Shown: positions 9,416 through 18,830, counted from the stretch's first letter. The stretch: 64,000 nucleotides of DNA from JBKECO01 sp047974745 (GCA_047974745.1 JBKECO010000011.1:133867-197866); one strand, 5' to 3'. Notes: generated from the sequence alone by a model not told the origin. Program-made: numbers and translations.

Positions 9416-9876
9416 AGGCCATTCCCCCTCTCAGCTGCCAGTAATACGGCATCGACGATCATATTGTAGCCGGTGCAACGGCACAGATTCCCGGAAATCC
9501 CTTCTCTTACCTCTTCTTCCGTTGGATGGGAGTTGGAATTCAGAAGTGATTCCGTTGCCATGATCATGCCAGGGATACAGAATCCACACTGTACAGCCCC
9601 TGCATCCGAGTAACATTGCTCAATCAGCTTATACTTTTTGGTCTCACGAAAACCTTCGATGGTCACGATCTTTTGCCCTGCTGCAGTTCCGAGGACTGTG
9701 ATACAGGAGTCTGCCACATTTCCATTCAGAAGAATCGCACAGGCACCGCATTCTCCTTCTCCACAGCCTTCTTTTGGACCTGTCAGACCAAATTCATTGC
9801 GTATCACATCCAGAAGTCTTGCCGTGGGTTCTGCACTGCTCTCCACTTCTATTCCGTTTAATTCAAAGCGAATCAT
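9409..9876 (-). CDS. xdhC: Xanthine dehydrogenase-type [2Fe-2S] subunit
   Basis: 155 residues with the two clusters of the family: Cys38, 43, 46 and 58 for the ferredoxin-like site, and CGFC (97/100) plus CRC (132/134) for the helical site. It relays electrons between the Mo and FAD subunits (E. coli naming, XdhC = Fe-S subunit; not the unrelated XdhC maturation factor). The start is put at the ATG at 9876, nine bases after GGAGG, rather than the TTG two codons upstream. It overlaps xdhA by 14 bp and xdhB by 7 bp. Confidence 0.92.
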   Translation of the reverse strand: MIRFELNGIEVESSAEPTARLLDVIRNEFGLTGPKEGCGEGECGACAILLNGNVADSCITVLGTAAGQKIVTIEGFRETKKYKLIEQCYSDAGAVQCGFCIPGMIMATESLLNSNSHPTEEEVREGISGNLCRCTGYNMIVDAVLLAAERGNGLW

Positions 9877-11983
9877 TGTCAAGTACCTCCATTATCCGTT
9901 CCGGTGTGACGGGTATGCTGCTCATCTGCTTGCCAATCGCGTTCTCCACAGCCGCTTCGAAGGCCGGTGCTGCTCCGATCAGGGAGAGTTCCCCGGCACC
10001 CTTTGCCCCAAATGGACCTCCATCATACAAATTCTCAATAAATTCCAAGGTGATCGGAACGGTATCCATCGCTGTCGGAATCATATAATCTGTAAAACTA
10101 GACTGCCGGATTCTGCCTGTTTGAGAATCCATATGTTCAATGGATCCATATCCCAATCCCTGAAGGATACCCCCTTCACACTGCCCCTTCATGATCATGT
10201 CATCAATTGCAGTTCCAATGTCAAAAATTGCCCAGATCCCTTTGATCTTTGTCATAGCTGTCATCAGATCCGTTTCCACTTCTATGACGTTCACGCCCCA
10301 GGAATAGGTCGGATAGGCATCTCCCTGGAATGTCTCAAGACTCCATGGAATCATTTCAGGATGCTGATAGTCTTCGACGATCTCTATCTCTTTTCCACTC
10401 TCCCACTGAGCCTTCATTTTTTCTGAAGCTCTTTCCAGAAGTTTTCCAACGATCATTAATGAACGTGATGCGACGGTAGGTCCGGAGTCAGGTACTCTGT
10501 CTGTGTCCGGGTTCTCGATCATGACATGGTCAAGAGGTATGGATAGAATGGTCGCAACGATCTTTGAAAAGGTCGTCTTTAGCCCCTGTCCGATTTCGGT
10601 ATTGCTGACTAAAATTTCGACTTTGTCATTTTTGTATTTCACAAGTCTGATTCTGGAGCGGATGTGATCCTTTTCCGCTGATCCTGTAAAACCACAGCCA
10701 TGCAGGAAAAGTGAAATTCCGATTCCTTTTCTGAATCGTCCCGTCTCCTGCTTCGCATATTGCTCATATTTACTCTTATAATCAGACAGCTCCTGCACCC
10801 GCAGGATCATCGGTTCTAGCGGTACAGAATGGTGAAATCTTCCGTTTGTGGAGGTCTTATCGCCTTGTTTGACCATATGCTCCATCTTAAATGAAAGGGG
10901 ATCCTTACCCAATGCAGCGGCCAGATGATTCATCATAGTTTCGATCGCAAAAAAAGTCTGTGGTGCTCCGAATCCTCGGAAGGCACCGTTTGGAACTAGA
11001 TTGGTCACCATCGCTTTCCCGGTTATATGCAGATTTTCTATACAGTATACACCGATCGCTGCGATCAGTGACCTTTGCAGAACGACACTGGAAAGTCCTG
11101 CGTAAGCACCGGCATCCAGAAGTACCTCCACTTCCATTCCTGTGACATATCCATTTTTTATGGAAGCTTTATATGTCATTACAGCAGGATGACGTTTTGG
11201 TGTCGTTCCCATATCCTCTCTTCTGTTCAAGATCAGCTGAACCGGACTTCCTGCCTTTTTTGCTGCAACCGCGACCTGACACCCGATCAGGGACGGGTAA
11301 TCTTCTTTTCCGCCGAATCCTCCGCCGGTGGTCGTCTGTACAATCTGTACCTGATCTTCTTCTAGTGCCATTGCCTGCATGACTGCACTCTTGATATAAT
11401 AAGGACACTGCATTGATCCATATACACTGGATTTTCCACCTTCAAAAATTCCTGTCATTCCCTGTGGTTCCAGATAAGCCTGCTCCTGATAACCTGTCTC
11501 AAAGGTCTCTTCCAGGATTTGATCTGCCTCTTCAAATGCTTTTTGAATATCACCCTTCTGGTATTCATAGGCTGCAACACTTTCTGTTGCCTCGGAAAGA
11601 CTGAGAACTGCAGGCAGCTCCTGGTATTCTATAACAACAGCTGCAGCGATCTCTTCCAGCTTCGTTTTGTCCGGTCCCGCAAGCATTAGGATGCCTTCCC
11701 CACAAAATCTCACTTCATCGGAGGCAAAAATCGGTTGCTCGATTGTGATTACCTTTAAAAGCGGATGTCCCGGCACATCATCCTGGGAAATGCTGCAGTA
11801 GCCATCCGGCAGCTCTGGTAATATGATTTGTTTTATTTTGGCATGCATCTTATCAGAGCGAATCATTTTTCCATAAATCATATTCGAAAATTTGATATCT
11901 GCGATGTATTGTGCACTGCCCTCTGTTTTTTCTTTATGATCCTTTTTCTGAACTGGTCTGCTGATTGCATTGCAAGTCTTCAT
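9863..11983 (-). CDS. xdhA: Xanthine dehydrogenase-type molybdopterin-binding subunit
   Basis: 706 residues. Two Mo-hydroxylase domains: a hammerhead-like N-terminal part (GSAQYIADIKFSNMIYGK) and the molybdopterin-binding part with TTTGGGFGGKED near 215-226, GAFRGFGAPQ near 333-342, EIGQGLKTT and GAKGAGE, the last carrying the conserved catalytic Glu. The family hydroxylates purines or similar N-heterocycles. It is first in the xdhA-xdhC-xdhB-ssnA-ygfK-ygeX-ygeY operon, behind a terminator and a palindrome that could be its operator. The window holds two different Mo hydroxylases, this split one and the fused one at the left edge, so two hydroxylation steps are likely. Confidence 0.92.
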   Translation of the reverse strand: MKTCNAISRPVQKKDHKEKTEGSAQYIADIKFSNMIYGKMIRSDKMHAKIKQIILPELPDGYCSISQDDVPGHPLLKVITIEQPIFASDEVRFCGEGILMLAGPDKTKLEEIAAAVVIEYQELPAVLSLSEATESVAAYEYQKGDIQKAFEEADQILEETFETGYQEQAYLEPQGMTGIFEGGKSSVYGSMQCPYYIKSAVMQAMALEEDQVQIVQTTTGGGFGGKEDYPSLIGCQVAVAAKKAGSPVQLILNRREDMGTTPKRHPAVMTYKASIKNGYVTGMEVEVLLDAGAYAGLSSVVLQRSLIAAIGVYCIENLHITGKAMVTNLVPNGAFRGFGAPQTFFAIETMMNHLAAALGKDPLSFKMEHMVKQGDKTSTNGRFHHSVPLEPMILRVQELSDYKSKYEQYAKQETGRFRKGIGISLFLHGCGFTGSAEKDHIRSRIRLVKYKNDKVEILVSNTEIGQGLKTTFSKIVATILSIPLDHVMIENPDTDRVPDSGPTVASRSLMIVGKLLERASEKMKAQWESGKEIEIVEDYQHPEMIPWSLETFQGDAYPTYSWGVNVIEVETDLMTAMTKIKGIWAIFDIGTAIDDMIMKGQCEGGILQGLGYGSIEHMDSQTGRIRQSSFTDYMIPTAMDTVPITLEFIENLYDGGPFGAKGAGELSLIGAAPAFEAAVENAIGKQMSSIPVTPERIMEVLDNDSL

Positions 11984-12004
11984 ACGTTACGTTCCTTTCT
12001 TTCA

Positions 12005-12020
12005 GATTGATTATTCAATC
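12005..12020. promoter_or_regulatory. Perfect palindrome upstream of xdhA, candidate operator
   Basis: GATTGA-TTAT-TCAATC, a 6-4-6 perfect inverted repeat, lies 21 bases before the xdhA start codon in the 84-bp gap after the upstream terminator. Size and position suit a repressor site. The TetR-type regulator at 14596-15174 is the obvious candidate binder, but this is inference. Confidence 0.4.
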
Positions 12021-12044
12021 AAATAATGAACGAATTTATGGTAA

Positions 12045-12069
12045 AGGAAAAAGCGGCATCGACCGCTTT
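12045..12069 (-). terminator. Terminator after the XdhC/CoxI-type gene
   Basis: A 7-bp stem AAAGCGG/CCGCTTT with a 6-base loop overlaps the stop codon region and is followed on the minus strand by a T-rich tract. It divides the importer/cofactor operon from the xdhA operon. Confidence 0.6.
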
Positions 12070-13093
12070 ACGTTTCTGTATCCTCAAGCAGTATCTCAAG
12101 ACTCCCCCCACAGACCATTCCTTGGGCCATGGCATCCTCGCCATTTAAATCTACATGATATATACAATACTTTCCTGTTCCTGCAAGCTCCATCCCTTTT
12201 TTTATGATAGCAGCTTCAACGCCTCCGCCTCCAATCGTTCCCTGTATGGAGCCATCTGGAAAAATCAGCATTTTTGCCCCTTCCTTTCTTGGTACGGAAC
12301 CATGTGCTTTCATAATCGTCGCAAGAGCAAAGGGCGGTCTGGCATCACAAAGCAACTCTAGTGCGTTGACATCCATATCAGACCGGTTCACGACTGTGCT
12401 GTCCATAGACTCCATTCGTTTTCGCTGAATGATTTCTGCCATGATCGAGATACCGATCTCCTCTGTCGTCTGGGCTCCTATATTGAGTCCGATCGGACTG
12501 TTGATTGCCTGAATCCTCTGAGGATCCTGACCCTCATCTAAGAACTTCTGAAATACCACCTTCGTTCTTTTTCTAGATCCGATCAATCCGGTATAGACTG
12601 GTTCCGGATATTTCAGCAGCTCCTGAATACACAATGTATCCTGACTGTGGCCTCTTGTTATGACCACAATATAGTCGGAGGCTTGCGGCTTCATTGCTTC
12701 AATGCATTCTTTGTAGGATCCTGTATGGACTTCATCAGCCAAAGGGAACCGCTCTCGGTTTGCGAACTCTTTGCGGTCATCATAGATAACAACATAGAAA
12801 CCAATCATTTTCGCAAATTTTACAAGGGGTAGAGCAACATGTCCACCTCCAAAGATCAGTATTCTCTCTTTGGTATAGAATGGCTCTGCAAATAAGGTCC
12901 TTTCATCCTTCTTTAGCATGACCGGTTTGCCCAGCCTGAGGATGTGATAACGCTCTTCTTCCGAGATTCGGTATAGATCCGTACTTTTACTCAATTGTTC
13001 GCATTCTCCGTGATCTGCACTGATATCTGAAATCAAGATCACAGACTCACTTCCCTGTTCTAATCCGTTTCGGATATTGTTATATAGATTCAT
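12068..13093 (-). CDS. XdhC/CoxI-type Mo hydroxylase maturation protein with swapped domain order
   Basis: 341 residues. Proteins of this family bind molybdenum cofactor, help sulfurate it and load it into xanthine dehydrogenase-type enzymes. The Rossmann half comes first (ILIFGGGHVA near 75-85, YDDRKEFANRERFP, TGLIGSRKRT, SPIGLNIGAQT to about 230), and the CoxI half comes last (GSVPRKEGAKML, GTIGGGGVEAA, MVCGGSLEILLE). In the usual XdhC the CoxI half is N-terminal, so this one is permuted. The reading frame overlaps the end of moaC by 14 bp; a GTG at 13102 is an alternative start. Position next to moaC and the Mo hydroxylases fits a cofactor-loading role. It is unrelated to the Fe-S subunit also called XdhC. 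Confidence 0.82.
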   Translation of the reverse strand: MNLYNNIRNGLEQGSESVILISDISADHGECEQLSKSTDLYRISEEERYHILRLGKPVMLKKDERTLFAEPFYTKERILIFGGGHVALPLVKFAKMIGFYVVIYDDRKEFANRERFPLADEVHTGSYKECIEAMKPQASDYIVVITRGHSQDTLCIQELLKYPEPVYTGLIGSRKRTKVVFQKFLDEGQDPQRIQAINSPIGLNIGAQTTEEIGISIMAEIIQRKRMESMDSTVVNRSDMDVNALELLCDARPPFALATIMKAHGSVPRKEGAKMLIFPDGSIQGTIGGGGVEAAIIKKGMELAGTGKYCIYHVDLNGEDAMAQGMVCGGSLEILLEDTET

Positions 13094-13553
13094 AGGTGCC
13101 ACTCTTTCCGCCAGACTTCATACGAACATGGATTCCACTGATGACCATGCCTCTGTTCAACGCCTTACACATATCATATATTGTCAGCAGGGCTGTTGAG
13201 GCTCCTGTCAGTGCCTCCATTTCAACTCCTGTCTTTCCCTCTGTTTTCACTGTGCAGACTGCTTCGATCTCATAGGTGTCCTCAAACAGATGAAAATCAA
13301 CACTGCAATTTAATATCATCAGTGGATGGCACATGGGAATCAACTCCCCCGTCCTCTTTACAGCCATGATTCCTGCGACTCGGGCAACTCCAAGAACATC
13401 TCCTTTTTCAATGCTGTGATTCCTGATTCGCTCAAAAACTTCTTCTCCGACCAAGATTCTTCCGGCAGCGACCGCTGTTCTCGCAGTTACTTGTTTCTCG
13501 GAAACATCTACCATAATTGCATTTCCGTCTTTATCAAAATGGTTCATTTCCAT
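13080..13553 (-). CDS. moaC: Cyclic pyranopterin monophosphate synthase
   Basis: 157 residues from the preferred ATG at 13553; a longer open frame begins at 13625 inside the upstream gene but lacks family similarity. MoaC converts the MoaA product to cyclic pyranopterin monophosphate, an early molybdopterin step. Conserved landmarks: MVDVSEK near the start, IPMCHPL, VEMEALTGAS and DMCKALNRGM (usual DMCKAVD, so slightly divergent). The ATG follows AGTAGG by about 7 bases. A moaC inside a Mo-hydroxylase operon argues for dedicated cofactor supply; the other moa/mog genes are not in the window. Confidence 0.9.
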   Translation of the reverse strand: MEMNHFDKDGNAIMVDVSEKQVTARTAVAAGRILVGEEVFERIRNHSIEKGDVLGVARVAGIMAVKRTGELIPMCHPLMILNCSVDFHLFEDTYEIEAVCTVKTEGKTGVEMEALTGASTALLTIYDMCKALNRGMVISGIHVRMKSGGKSGTYESI

Positions 13554-13560
13554 AATAGAC

Positions 13561-14580
13561 CTACTTTCCGAATCCACAGTTCGGGAAATGACAGATATCG
13601 CAGTTGAGGCAAAGTCCACCTTCACCCAAATCTGTAAGATCCTCTTTTTTTAGCAACTCACCTGCTAGTATTCTTGGCAGGATCAAATCGAAAATTGTTC
13701 TTCTGCTGTACATGACACAGCCCGGAAGACCAATTACAGGTATTTCATTCTCCAGATATGCCAAAAGCAGCATTGCCCCGGGAAGTACCGGTGCACCATA
13801 AGTCACAACATGAGCACCTGTATTTTTTATTGCTGCAGGTGTCGTATCATCCGGGTCTACACTCATTCCGCCTGTACAAAGTATCAGATCAGCTCCCTGA
13901 CTAACTGCAGTGTGGATTGCCATTGTAATTTCTTCAGGGTCATCGTCGAGAATCTTTTGTCCGAGAAGCTGTACGTTATACTCCGCAAGTTTTCTTGATA
14001 ATGCCGGACCAAATGCATCCCGGATCCTCCCACTATAAACTTCACTTCCTGTGGTTATAATATAAGCCTTTTTTGCCTGATAGGGAAGAATAGATAACAA
14101 CGGCTTCCCATCAGCGATTTTAACAGTCTCATCGAGTAATTCTTTCCGGATCACCAATGGTACCACTCTGGCAGCAGCAAGTTTATCACCTGCCCTGACC
14201 GGATAATTTCCCTGGCAGGTTGCAATGATCACCTCACCGATTCCATTGATTTTCCGAAGTTTTTCTGAATTAACCTGAAACATACCTTCCACGGATGCTG
14301 TGATCGTGACCTTTCCTTCTTTTATCTCGCTGCTGACCATACCTGGTCCAATGCAAATATCCTTTAACAGAACCGCGGCATCATCCTCATGTACCATGCC
14401 TTCTTTTTTTTCCCAGACATATAGATGTTTTTTCCCCATTGACAAAAGAATTGGAATATCTTCCTCTGTTACGATATGTCCTTTGCGGTATACAGCATCT
14501 TTAAATTCTCCCGGAATGATCTGTGTCATATCATGACAAAGTACATGTCCGATTGCTTCTTCTGTATTAATCAATTTCAT
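13561..14580 (-). CDS. Molybdopterin-binding protein (MoaB/Mog-like domain, Cys-rich C-terminus)
   Basis: 339 residues. The N-terminal part is a clostridial family-specific domain (IGHVLCHDMTQI). The C-terminal half is a MoaB/MogA/MoeA-type molybdopterin-binding domain with TTGSEVYSGRI near 195, LILCTGGMSVDPDD near 245 and the loop GAPVLPG. It ends with a cysteine cluster, CLNCDICHFPNCGFGK, which could bind metal. Such proteins accompany selenium-type Mo hydroxylases in Clostridia and probably take part in cofactor handling. It ends 7 bp before the moaC start and begins 15 bp after the TetR gene. Confidence 0.8.
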   Translation of the reverse strand: MKLINTEEAIGHVLCHDMTQIIPGEFKDAVYRKGHIVTEEDIPILLSMGKKHLYVWEKKEGMVHEDDAAVLLKDICIGPGMVSSEIKEGKVTITASVEGMFQVNSEKLRKINGIGEVIIATCQGNYPVRAGDKLAAARVVPLVIRKELLDETVKIADGKPLLSILPYQAKKAYIITTGSEVYSGRIRDAFGPALSRKLAEYNVQLLGQKILDDDPEEITMAIHTAVSQGADLILCTGGMSVDPDDTTPAAIKNTGAHVVTYGAPVLPGAMLLLAYLENEIPVIGLPGCVMYSRRTIFDLILPRILAGELLKKEDLTDLGEGGLCLNCDICHFPNCGFGK

Positions 14581-14595
14581 ATTTTTTCCTGATTT

Positions 14596-15174
14596 CTATC
14601 TATAGGGTGCCACTGCATTCAGTATCATTTTTTTACAAGCCAAAAAATAATGGTCTAAATCAAAATTGTCTTCATCGATCAAATACTGGATCGTTGCACC
14701 CTCCAGCATAGAAACGATCTGATATGGAATGAAGGTGCGTACCTCCTCATCGAGTCCTGGAATATACTTATCCAGAATTTCTCCGATTTCTCTGCGCCAG
14801 CTGGCAAAAGAAGCTGCGAATCCATCTCCGATTTCCTTGTAGATCCTGCCCTGGATCCAAAAATCCAGTTCCGCAAAGTCATATTCCTTGTACTCCAATA
14901 TAAATGCCCTTTTCTGAAGAATAAAAATATCAAGCTGAGATTCAAAGGTATCCTCTGATTTCTGACTGAGTTCGGCTCTGATCTCAAGGCATTTTTCCAG
15001 AACCCGTTTTTGAAGCGCTAACATGAGGTCATCTTTGGTCTTATAATAATAATGCAGATTAGACTGTCTCATCTGTGCATTTTCAGCAATCAGATGCATT
15101 CTTGTTCCGCTGATTGTATGATCTTTTACTACTGCTAATGCAGCCTGTAGTATTCTATCCTCATTACGATTCAT
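14596..15174 (-). CDS. TetR family transcriptional regulator
   Basis: 192 residues with an N-terminal TetR helix-turn-helix (residues about 8-50; SNLHYYYKTKDDLM is the typical recognition-helix end) and a helical ligand domain. It sits in the operon between the importer permeases and the molybdopterin genes, so it is well placed to sense a purine or breakdown product and control the island. The palindrome at 12005-12020 is a possible target. Ligand unknown. Confidence 0.85.
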   Translation of the reverse strand: MNRNEDRILQAALAVVKDHTISGTRMHLIAENAQMRQSNLHYYYKTKDDLMLALQKRVLEKCLEIRAELSQKSEDTFESQLDIFILQKRAFILEYKEYDFAELDFWIQGRIYKEIGDGFAASFASWRREIGEILDKYIPGLDEEVRTFIPYQIVSMLEGATIQYLIDEDNFDLDHYFLACKKMILNAVAPYR

Positions 15175-15206
15175 TTCAGGCTCCCTTGCATGTTCTATGA
15201 CATTGA

Positions 15207-16187
15207 CTAGCGTTCTTCTCTAAAGTATGATTGCCCAAGACTCGCTGGCGGCTGACTTTCATGCTTGTTTCGTTTGCTGGTAATTACAAGTACCACGATC
15301 GTTACAACATATGGTAACATCTTGCATAACTCTTGTGCTGACCTGGTGAGACCAGGAATATAGATATACAGAATGTAGAGCCCTCCAAATAAGAAGGATC
15401 CCCAGATCGCATGAGTAGGATTCCAGAGTGCAAGTATAACAAGTGCGATCGCAAGCCAGCCTCTGTCACCAAAACCATTATTCGACCAAGTGCCTCCGAG
15501 ATATTCCATAACAAAATAGAGTCCGCCAAGTCCTGCAATCGCTGCCCCTACCACAGTGGCAGCATATTTATAAAGTGAAACAGATATTCCTGCTGCATCT
15601 GCTGTGGCCGGATTCTCGCCGACTGCACGGAGGTTGAGTCCTTTTCTTGTCTTAAAAAGAAAATAGGAAGCAGACACTGCACAGATCACCGCAAGATATG
15701 TCAGAAAACCATAGGAAAACAGTAAGTCTCCTATGATCGGAATATTACGCAGTATCGGAACTGAGGTCTGAAATGCTGATGCTGTGGTCTTCACGGAGAT
15801 CTGTCCAACACCACCTGCAAGTTTTGAAATCGATCCCCCGAAGAAATTACCGAATCCTACTCCAAATGTGGTCAATGCCAGACCGACCACATTCTGATTC
15901 GCTCGCAATGTGATCGTTAAAAAGCTGTAGATTAGTCCGCCAAGTGCAGAGGCTGCAAGGGTTGCAGCAAATGCGATGAGCAGTCCCACAATCGGAATTG
16001 GGTTCTCCGCATTCAGCTCGTAAAAAAATGCTCCCATCAGTCCACTGATACCACCCATGTACATGATTCCGGGAATTCCCAGATTTAAGTTTCCTGATTT
16101 TTCTGTTATGATCTCACCGGTTGCTCCAAAAAGAATGGCGATTCCCTGTCCAATGGATTTTTGAATAAAAGTAAGAAATAATTCCAT
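15207..16187 (-). CDS. ABC transporter permease, nucleoside/BMP type (second permease)
   Basis: 326 residues, hydrophobic with about eight to ten membrane segments, of the branched-chain/BPD_transp_2 permease family as in NupQ/YufQ. The loop GENPATADAAGISV is the family's ATPase-contact region. It pairs with the permease at 16187-17299; the two genes abut. With the ATPase and BMP lipoprotein it forms an importer, probably for nucleosides or purines given the neighbours. Confidence 0.88.
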   Translation of the reverse strand: MELFLTFIQKSIGQGIAILFGATGEIITEKSGNLNLGIPGIMYMGGISGLMGAFFYELNAENPIPIVGLLIAFAATLAASALGGLIYSFLTITLRANQNVVGLALTTFGVGFGNFFGGSISKLAGGVGQISVKTTASAFQTSVPILRNIPIIGDLLFSYGFLTYLAVICAVSASYFLFKTRKGLNLRAVGENPATADAAGISVSLYKYAATVVGAAIAGLGGLYFVMEYLGGTWSNNGFGDRGWLAIALVILALWNPTHAIWGSFLFGGLYILYIYIPGLTRSAQELCKMLPYVVTIVVLVITSKRNKHESQPPASLGQSYFREER

Positions 16188-17299
16188 TATTGCACCTCCG
16201 TATTCTTTTTGCGGAACTCCAGCTGATAGTTAATAAAGAATTCACATCCTATCAAAAAGAATATGATGATTCCGGTTATGATACTGGAAGCATTTTCGTT
16301 AAGTCCGAACTGGGATGCGATCTGTATGGAACCCTGCTGCATGAATACCAGTATCAGGGAAACCACGACCATGGCCAGAGGGTTGAATTTAGCCATCCAG
16401 GCTACAATGATCGCCGTAAAACCTCTTCCTCCTGCTGTACTGGTAGAAATCGTGTGACTGGAACCACTTACGATCAGTGCTCCGGCAAATCCACAGATCG
16501 CACCTGATATCAACATGGTTCTGATGATGACCTGTTTCACCTTAATGCCGGCATAATTGGCGGTATGTTCACTAGCTCCAACAACTGCGATTTCATATCC
16601 ATGCTTTGTATGTTTCATATATACTGTGACACCGATCGTCAAAAGCAGAACAAGTATCACGTTCAGACTATAGGGATTGCCAAAGAGTGCCGGAAACCAG
16701 CCAGCCTTTGACGCAGCATTGATGATGCCTACTGTATTCGATCCAACGGGATTTTCCCAGAATACAATACAAAAGGTAACGATCTGCATGGCAACATAAT
16801 TCAGCATCAGTGTGAACAGTGTTTCATTCGTATTAAAATAGGCTTTAAAAACTGCCGGCAGAAGCCCCCAGAGCATTCCAGCAACTGATGCAGAGATGAA
16901 GATCGCAATCAACAGAAGAACCGATGGAATCTTATCTCCTACATAAATCATCAATGCTGCTGTGGCAGCGCCACCCATTAGAATCTGTCCCTCTGCACCG
17001 ATATTCCAGAATTTCATTCGAAATGCAGGCGTCAGACCGACTGCAATACATAAAAGTGTCAGAACCTCTCTGATGGTGACCCAGAGCCTGCGGTTCGACC
17101 CCACTGCTCCGTCAATGATCCCCAGATAGACCTGTATCGGATTCTGTTTTGTGATTGCAACGATCACAAGTGCTGAAACGATCAATGCGATTACGACAGC
17201 TAAAATGCGGATCGCCCATGCCTTTAGTATGGATATCGTATCACGCTTTTTCATGCGTATCATGGGTTCCTTCTGGACCGCTGTATCTTTATAACTCAT
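16187..17299 (-). CDS. ABC transporter permease, nucleoside/BMP type (first permease)
   Basis: 370 residues of the same permease family as NupP/YufP: a cytoplasmic N-terminal tail of about 30 residues, then multiple membrane helices. VGASEHTANYAGIKV is the coupling loop. The start overlaps the end of the ATPase gene by 11 bp. The substrate, nucleoside or free purine, is inferred from the island. Confidence 0.88.
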   Translation of the reverse strand: MSYKDTAVQKEPMIRMKKRDTISILKAWAIRILAVVIALIVSALVIVAITKQNPIQVYLGIIDGAVGSNRRLWVTIREVLTLLCIAVGLTPAFRMKFWNIGAEGQILMGGAATAALMIYVGDKIPSVLLLIAIFISASVAGMLWGLLPAVFKAYFNTNETLFTLMLNYVAMQIVTFCIVFWENPVGSNTVGIINAASKAGWFPALFGNPYSLNVILVLLLTIGVTVYMKHTKHGYEIAVVGASEHTANYAGIKVKQVIIRTMLISGAICGFAGALIVSGSSHTISTSTAGGRGFTAIIVAWMAKFNPLAMVVVSLILVFMQQGSIQIASQFGLNENASSIITGIIIFFLIGCEFFINYQLEFRKKNTEVQ

Positions 17300-18830
17300 T
17301 TGCTATTTTCTCCTCTCTGCCCCCAGTCATCAGAACTCCGATCTCCTCTTTTGTGGTCGTTCTGGCATCTACGATTCCGGATACCTTTCCTTCACATAAG
17401 ACCAGTATTCTGTCACAGAGCTCTAAAATAACATCCAGATCCTCGATGACGCAGATGACAGCTACACCATTTTCCTTCTGCTCACTCAACAGATTGTAAA
17501 TCGTATAGGAGGAATTGATATCGAGTCCCCTGACCGGATATGCAACCATTAGTACTGTAGGGCTCAGTGAGATCTCTCGGCCTACGAGGACTTTCTGCAC
17601 ATTTCCTCCTGACAGTCTTGCCACAGGGGTTTCGATCTTAGGTGTTACGACACCCAGTTCATCGACTATTTTTTCTGCAAGGATCTTTGGATCCTTACGG
17701 TCGATAAATAGTCCTTTTCCATTTTTATAGCTGCGGATCATCATATTATGTGTAATATCCATGGTTCCGACCAGACCCATTCCAAGGCGATCCTCCGGAA
17801 CAAAAGCAAATCTGATATCCAGATCCTGTATGGCATCTGCCTTCAGTTTTGTGATATCGTGGCTCTCTCCCTTTTTATCATGGAATAAGATCGTTCCACT
17901 GTGAACATGGGCAAGTCCGGCGATCGACTCAAGCAATTCCTTCTGACCGCTGCCGGAAATACCTGCTACACCCAGTATTTCTCCGCTATATGCTGTAAAC
18001 GAGGCATCCTTTAATACATCGAGCCCCTCTTTATTTCGACAGTAAACATTCTTCATATCAATACGTTTCTGGGGGTCGACGGGATCTGATCTTTTAATAT
18101 CCAGACTGATCTTTTCTCCCACCATCATCTCTGTCAAGGATTCCACAGTGGCATCCTTTGTATCGATCGTACCAATGTACTTTCCTTTTCGTAGTACGCT
18201 GACCCTGTCAGAGATTTCCAGTACTTCATTGAGCTTATGTGTAATAATTATGATGGATTTCCCATCCTCTTTCATGTTTCTAAGAATCTGAAACAGCTTT
18301 TCTGTCTCATGAGGTGTCAATACAGCTGTTGGCTCATCCAGAATCAGGATCTGTGCGCCTCTGTACAGCACCTTGATAATTTCTACTGTCTGCTTCTGTG
18401 AAACGGACATATCATATATTTTTTGCTGCGGATTCAGCTCGAATCCATATTTTGATGTCAGACTATTGATTTCCTCTGTGATCTGCTGCATCTTCTGCCC
18501 TTTTTGCTTTGGTAGTCCCAGAACGATGTTTTCTGCAGCATTGAGTATATTGATCAGCTTAAAATGCTGATGTATCATTCCTATCCCGAGAGCAAAAGAG
18601 TCTTTTGGAGAGCGTATCATGACTGGTTCCCCATTGATATGGATCTCACCATGATCTGGAAAATAAATTCCCGAAAGCATATTCATTAATGTTGTTTTTC
18701 CACTTCCGTTTTCTCCAAGTATTGATAATATCTCGCCTTTTTTCAAGGTAAGGTTCACATTATCATTCGCAATGACTTCCCCAAAATGTTTGCTTACATT
18801 TTTTAACTCTATTGCATTCACCTGTTCCAC
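17289..18830 (-). CDS. ABC transporter ATP-binding protein, duplicated (sugar/nucleoside type)
   Basis: 513 residues with two nucleotide-binding domains, as in NupO/YufO and RbsA. First domain: Walker A GENGSGKTT near 37-45, Walker B ILILDEPT. Second domain: degenerate P-loop GISGSGQKEL, signature LSGGNVQKV, and an atypical Walker B region VLMVAYPVRGLD where relatives have AQPTRGLD. One active and one weak site is normal for this class. The start codon is GTG at 18830, seven bases after AGGAGG, with no in-frame ATG nearby. Confidence 0.9.
   Translation of the reverse strand: MEQVNAIELKNVSKHFGEVIANDNVNLTLKKGEILSILGENGSGKTTLMNMLSGIYFPDHGEIHINGEPVMIRSPKDSFALGIGMIHQHFKLINILNAAENIVLGLPKQKGQKMQQITEEINSLTSKYGFELNPQQKIYDMSVSQKQTVEIIKVLYRGAQILILDEPTAVLTPHETEKLFQILRNMKEDGKSIIIITHKLNEVLEISDRVSVLRKGKYIGTIDTKDATVESLTEMMVGEKISLDIKRSDPVDPQKRIDMKNVYCRNKEGLDVLKDASFTAYSGEILGVAGISGSGQKELLESIAGLAHVHSGTILFHDKKGESHDITKLKADAIQDLDIRFAFVPEDRLGMGLVGTMDITHNMMIRSYKNGKGLFIDRKDPKILAEKIVDELGVVTPKIETPVARLSGGNVQKVLVGREISLSPTVLMVAYPVRGLDINSSYTIYNLLSEQKENGVAVICVIEDLDVILELCDRILVLCEGKVSGIVDARTTTKEEIGVLMTGGREEKIANEL

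Noticed and set aside
9638..10426. 262-codon plus-strand open frame
   Set aside because: It lies opposite xdhC/xdhA, has no family features and no ribosome site; it is a shadow of coding DNA.
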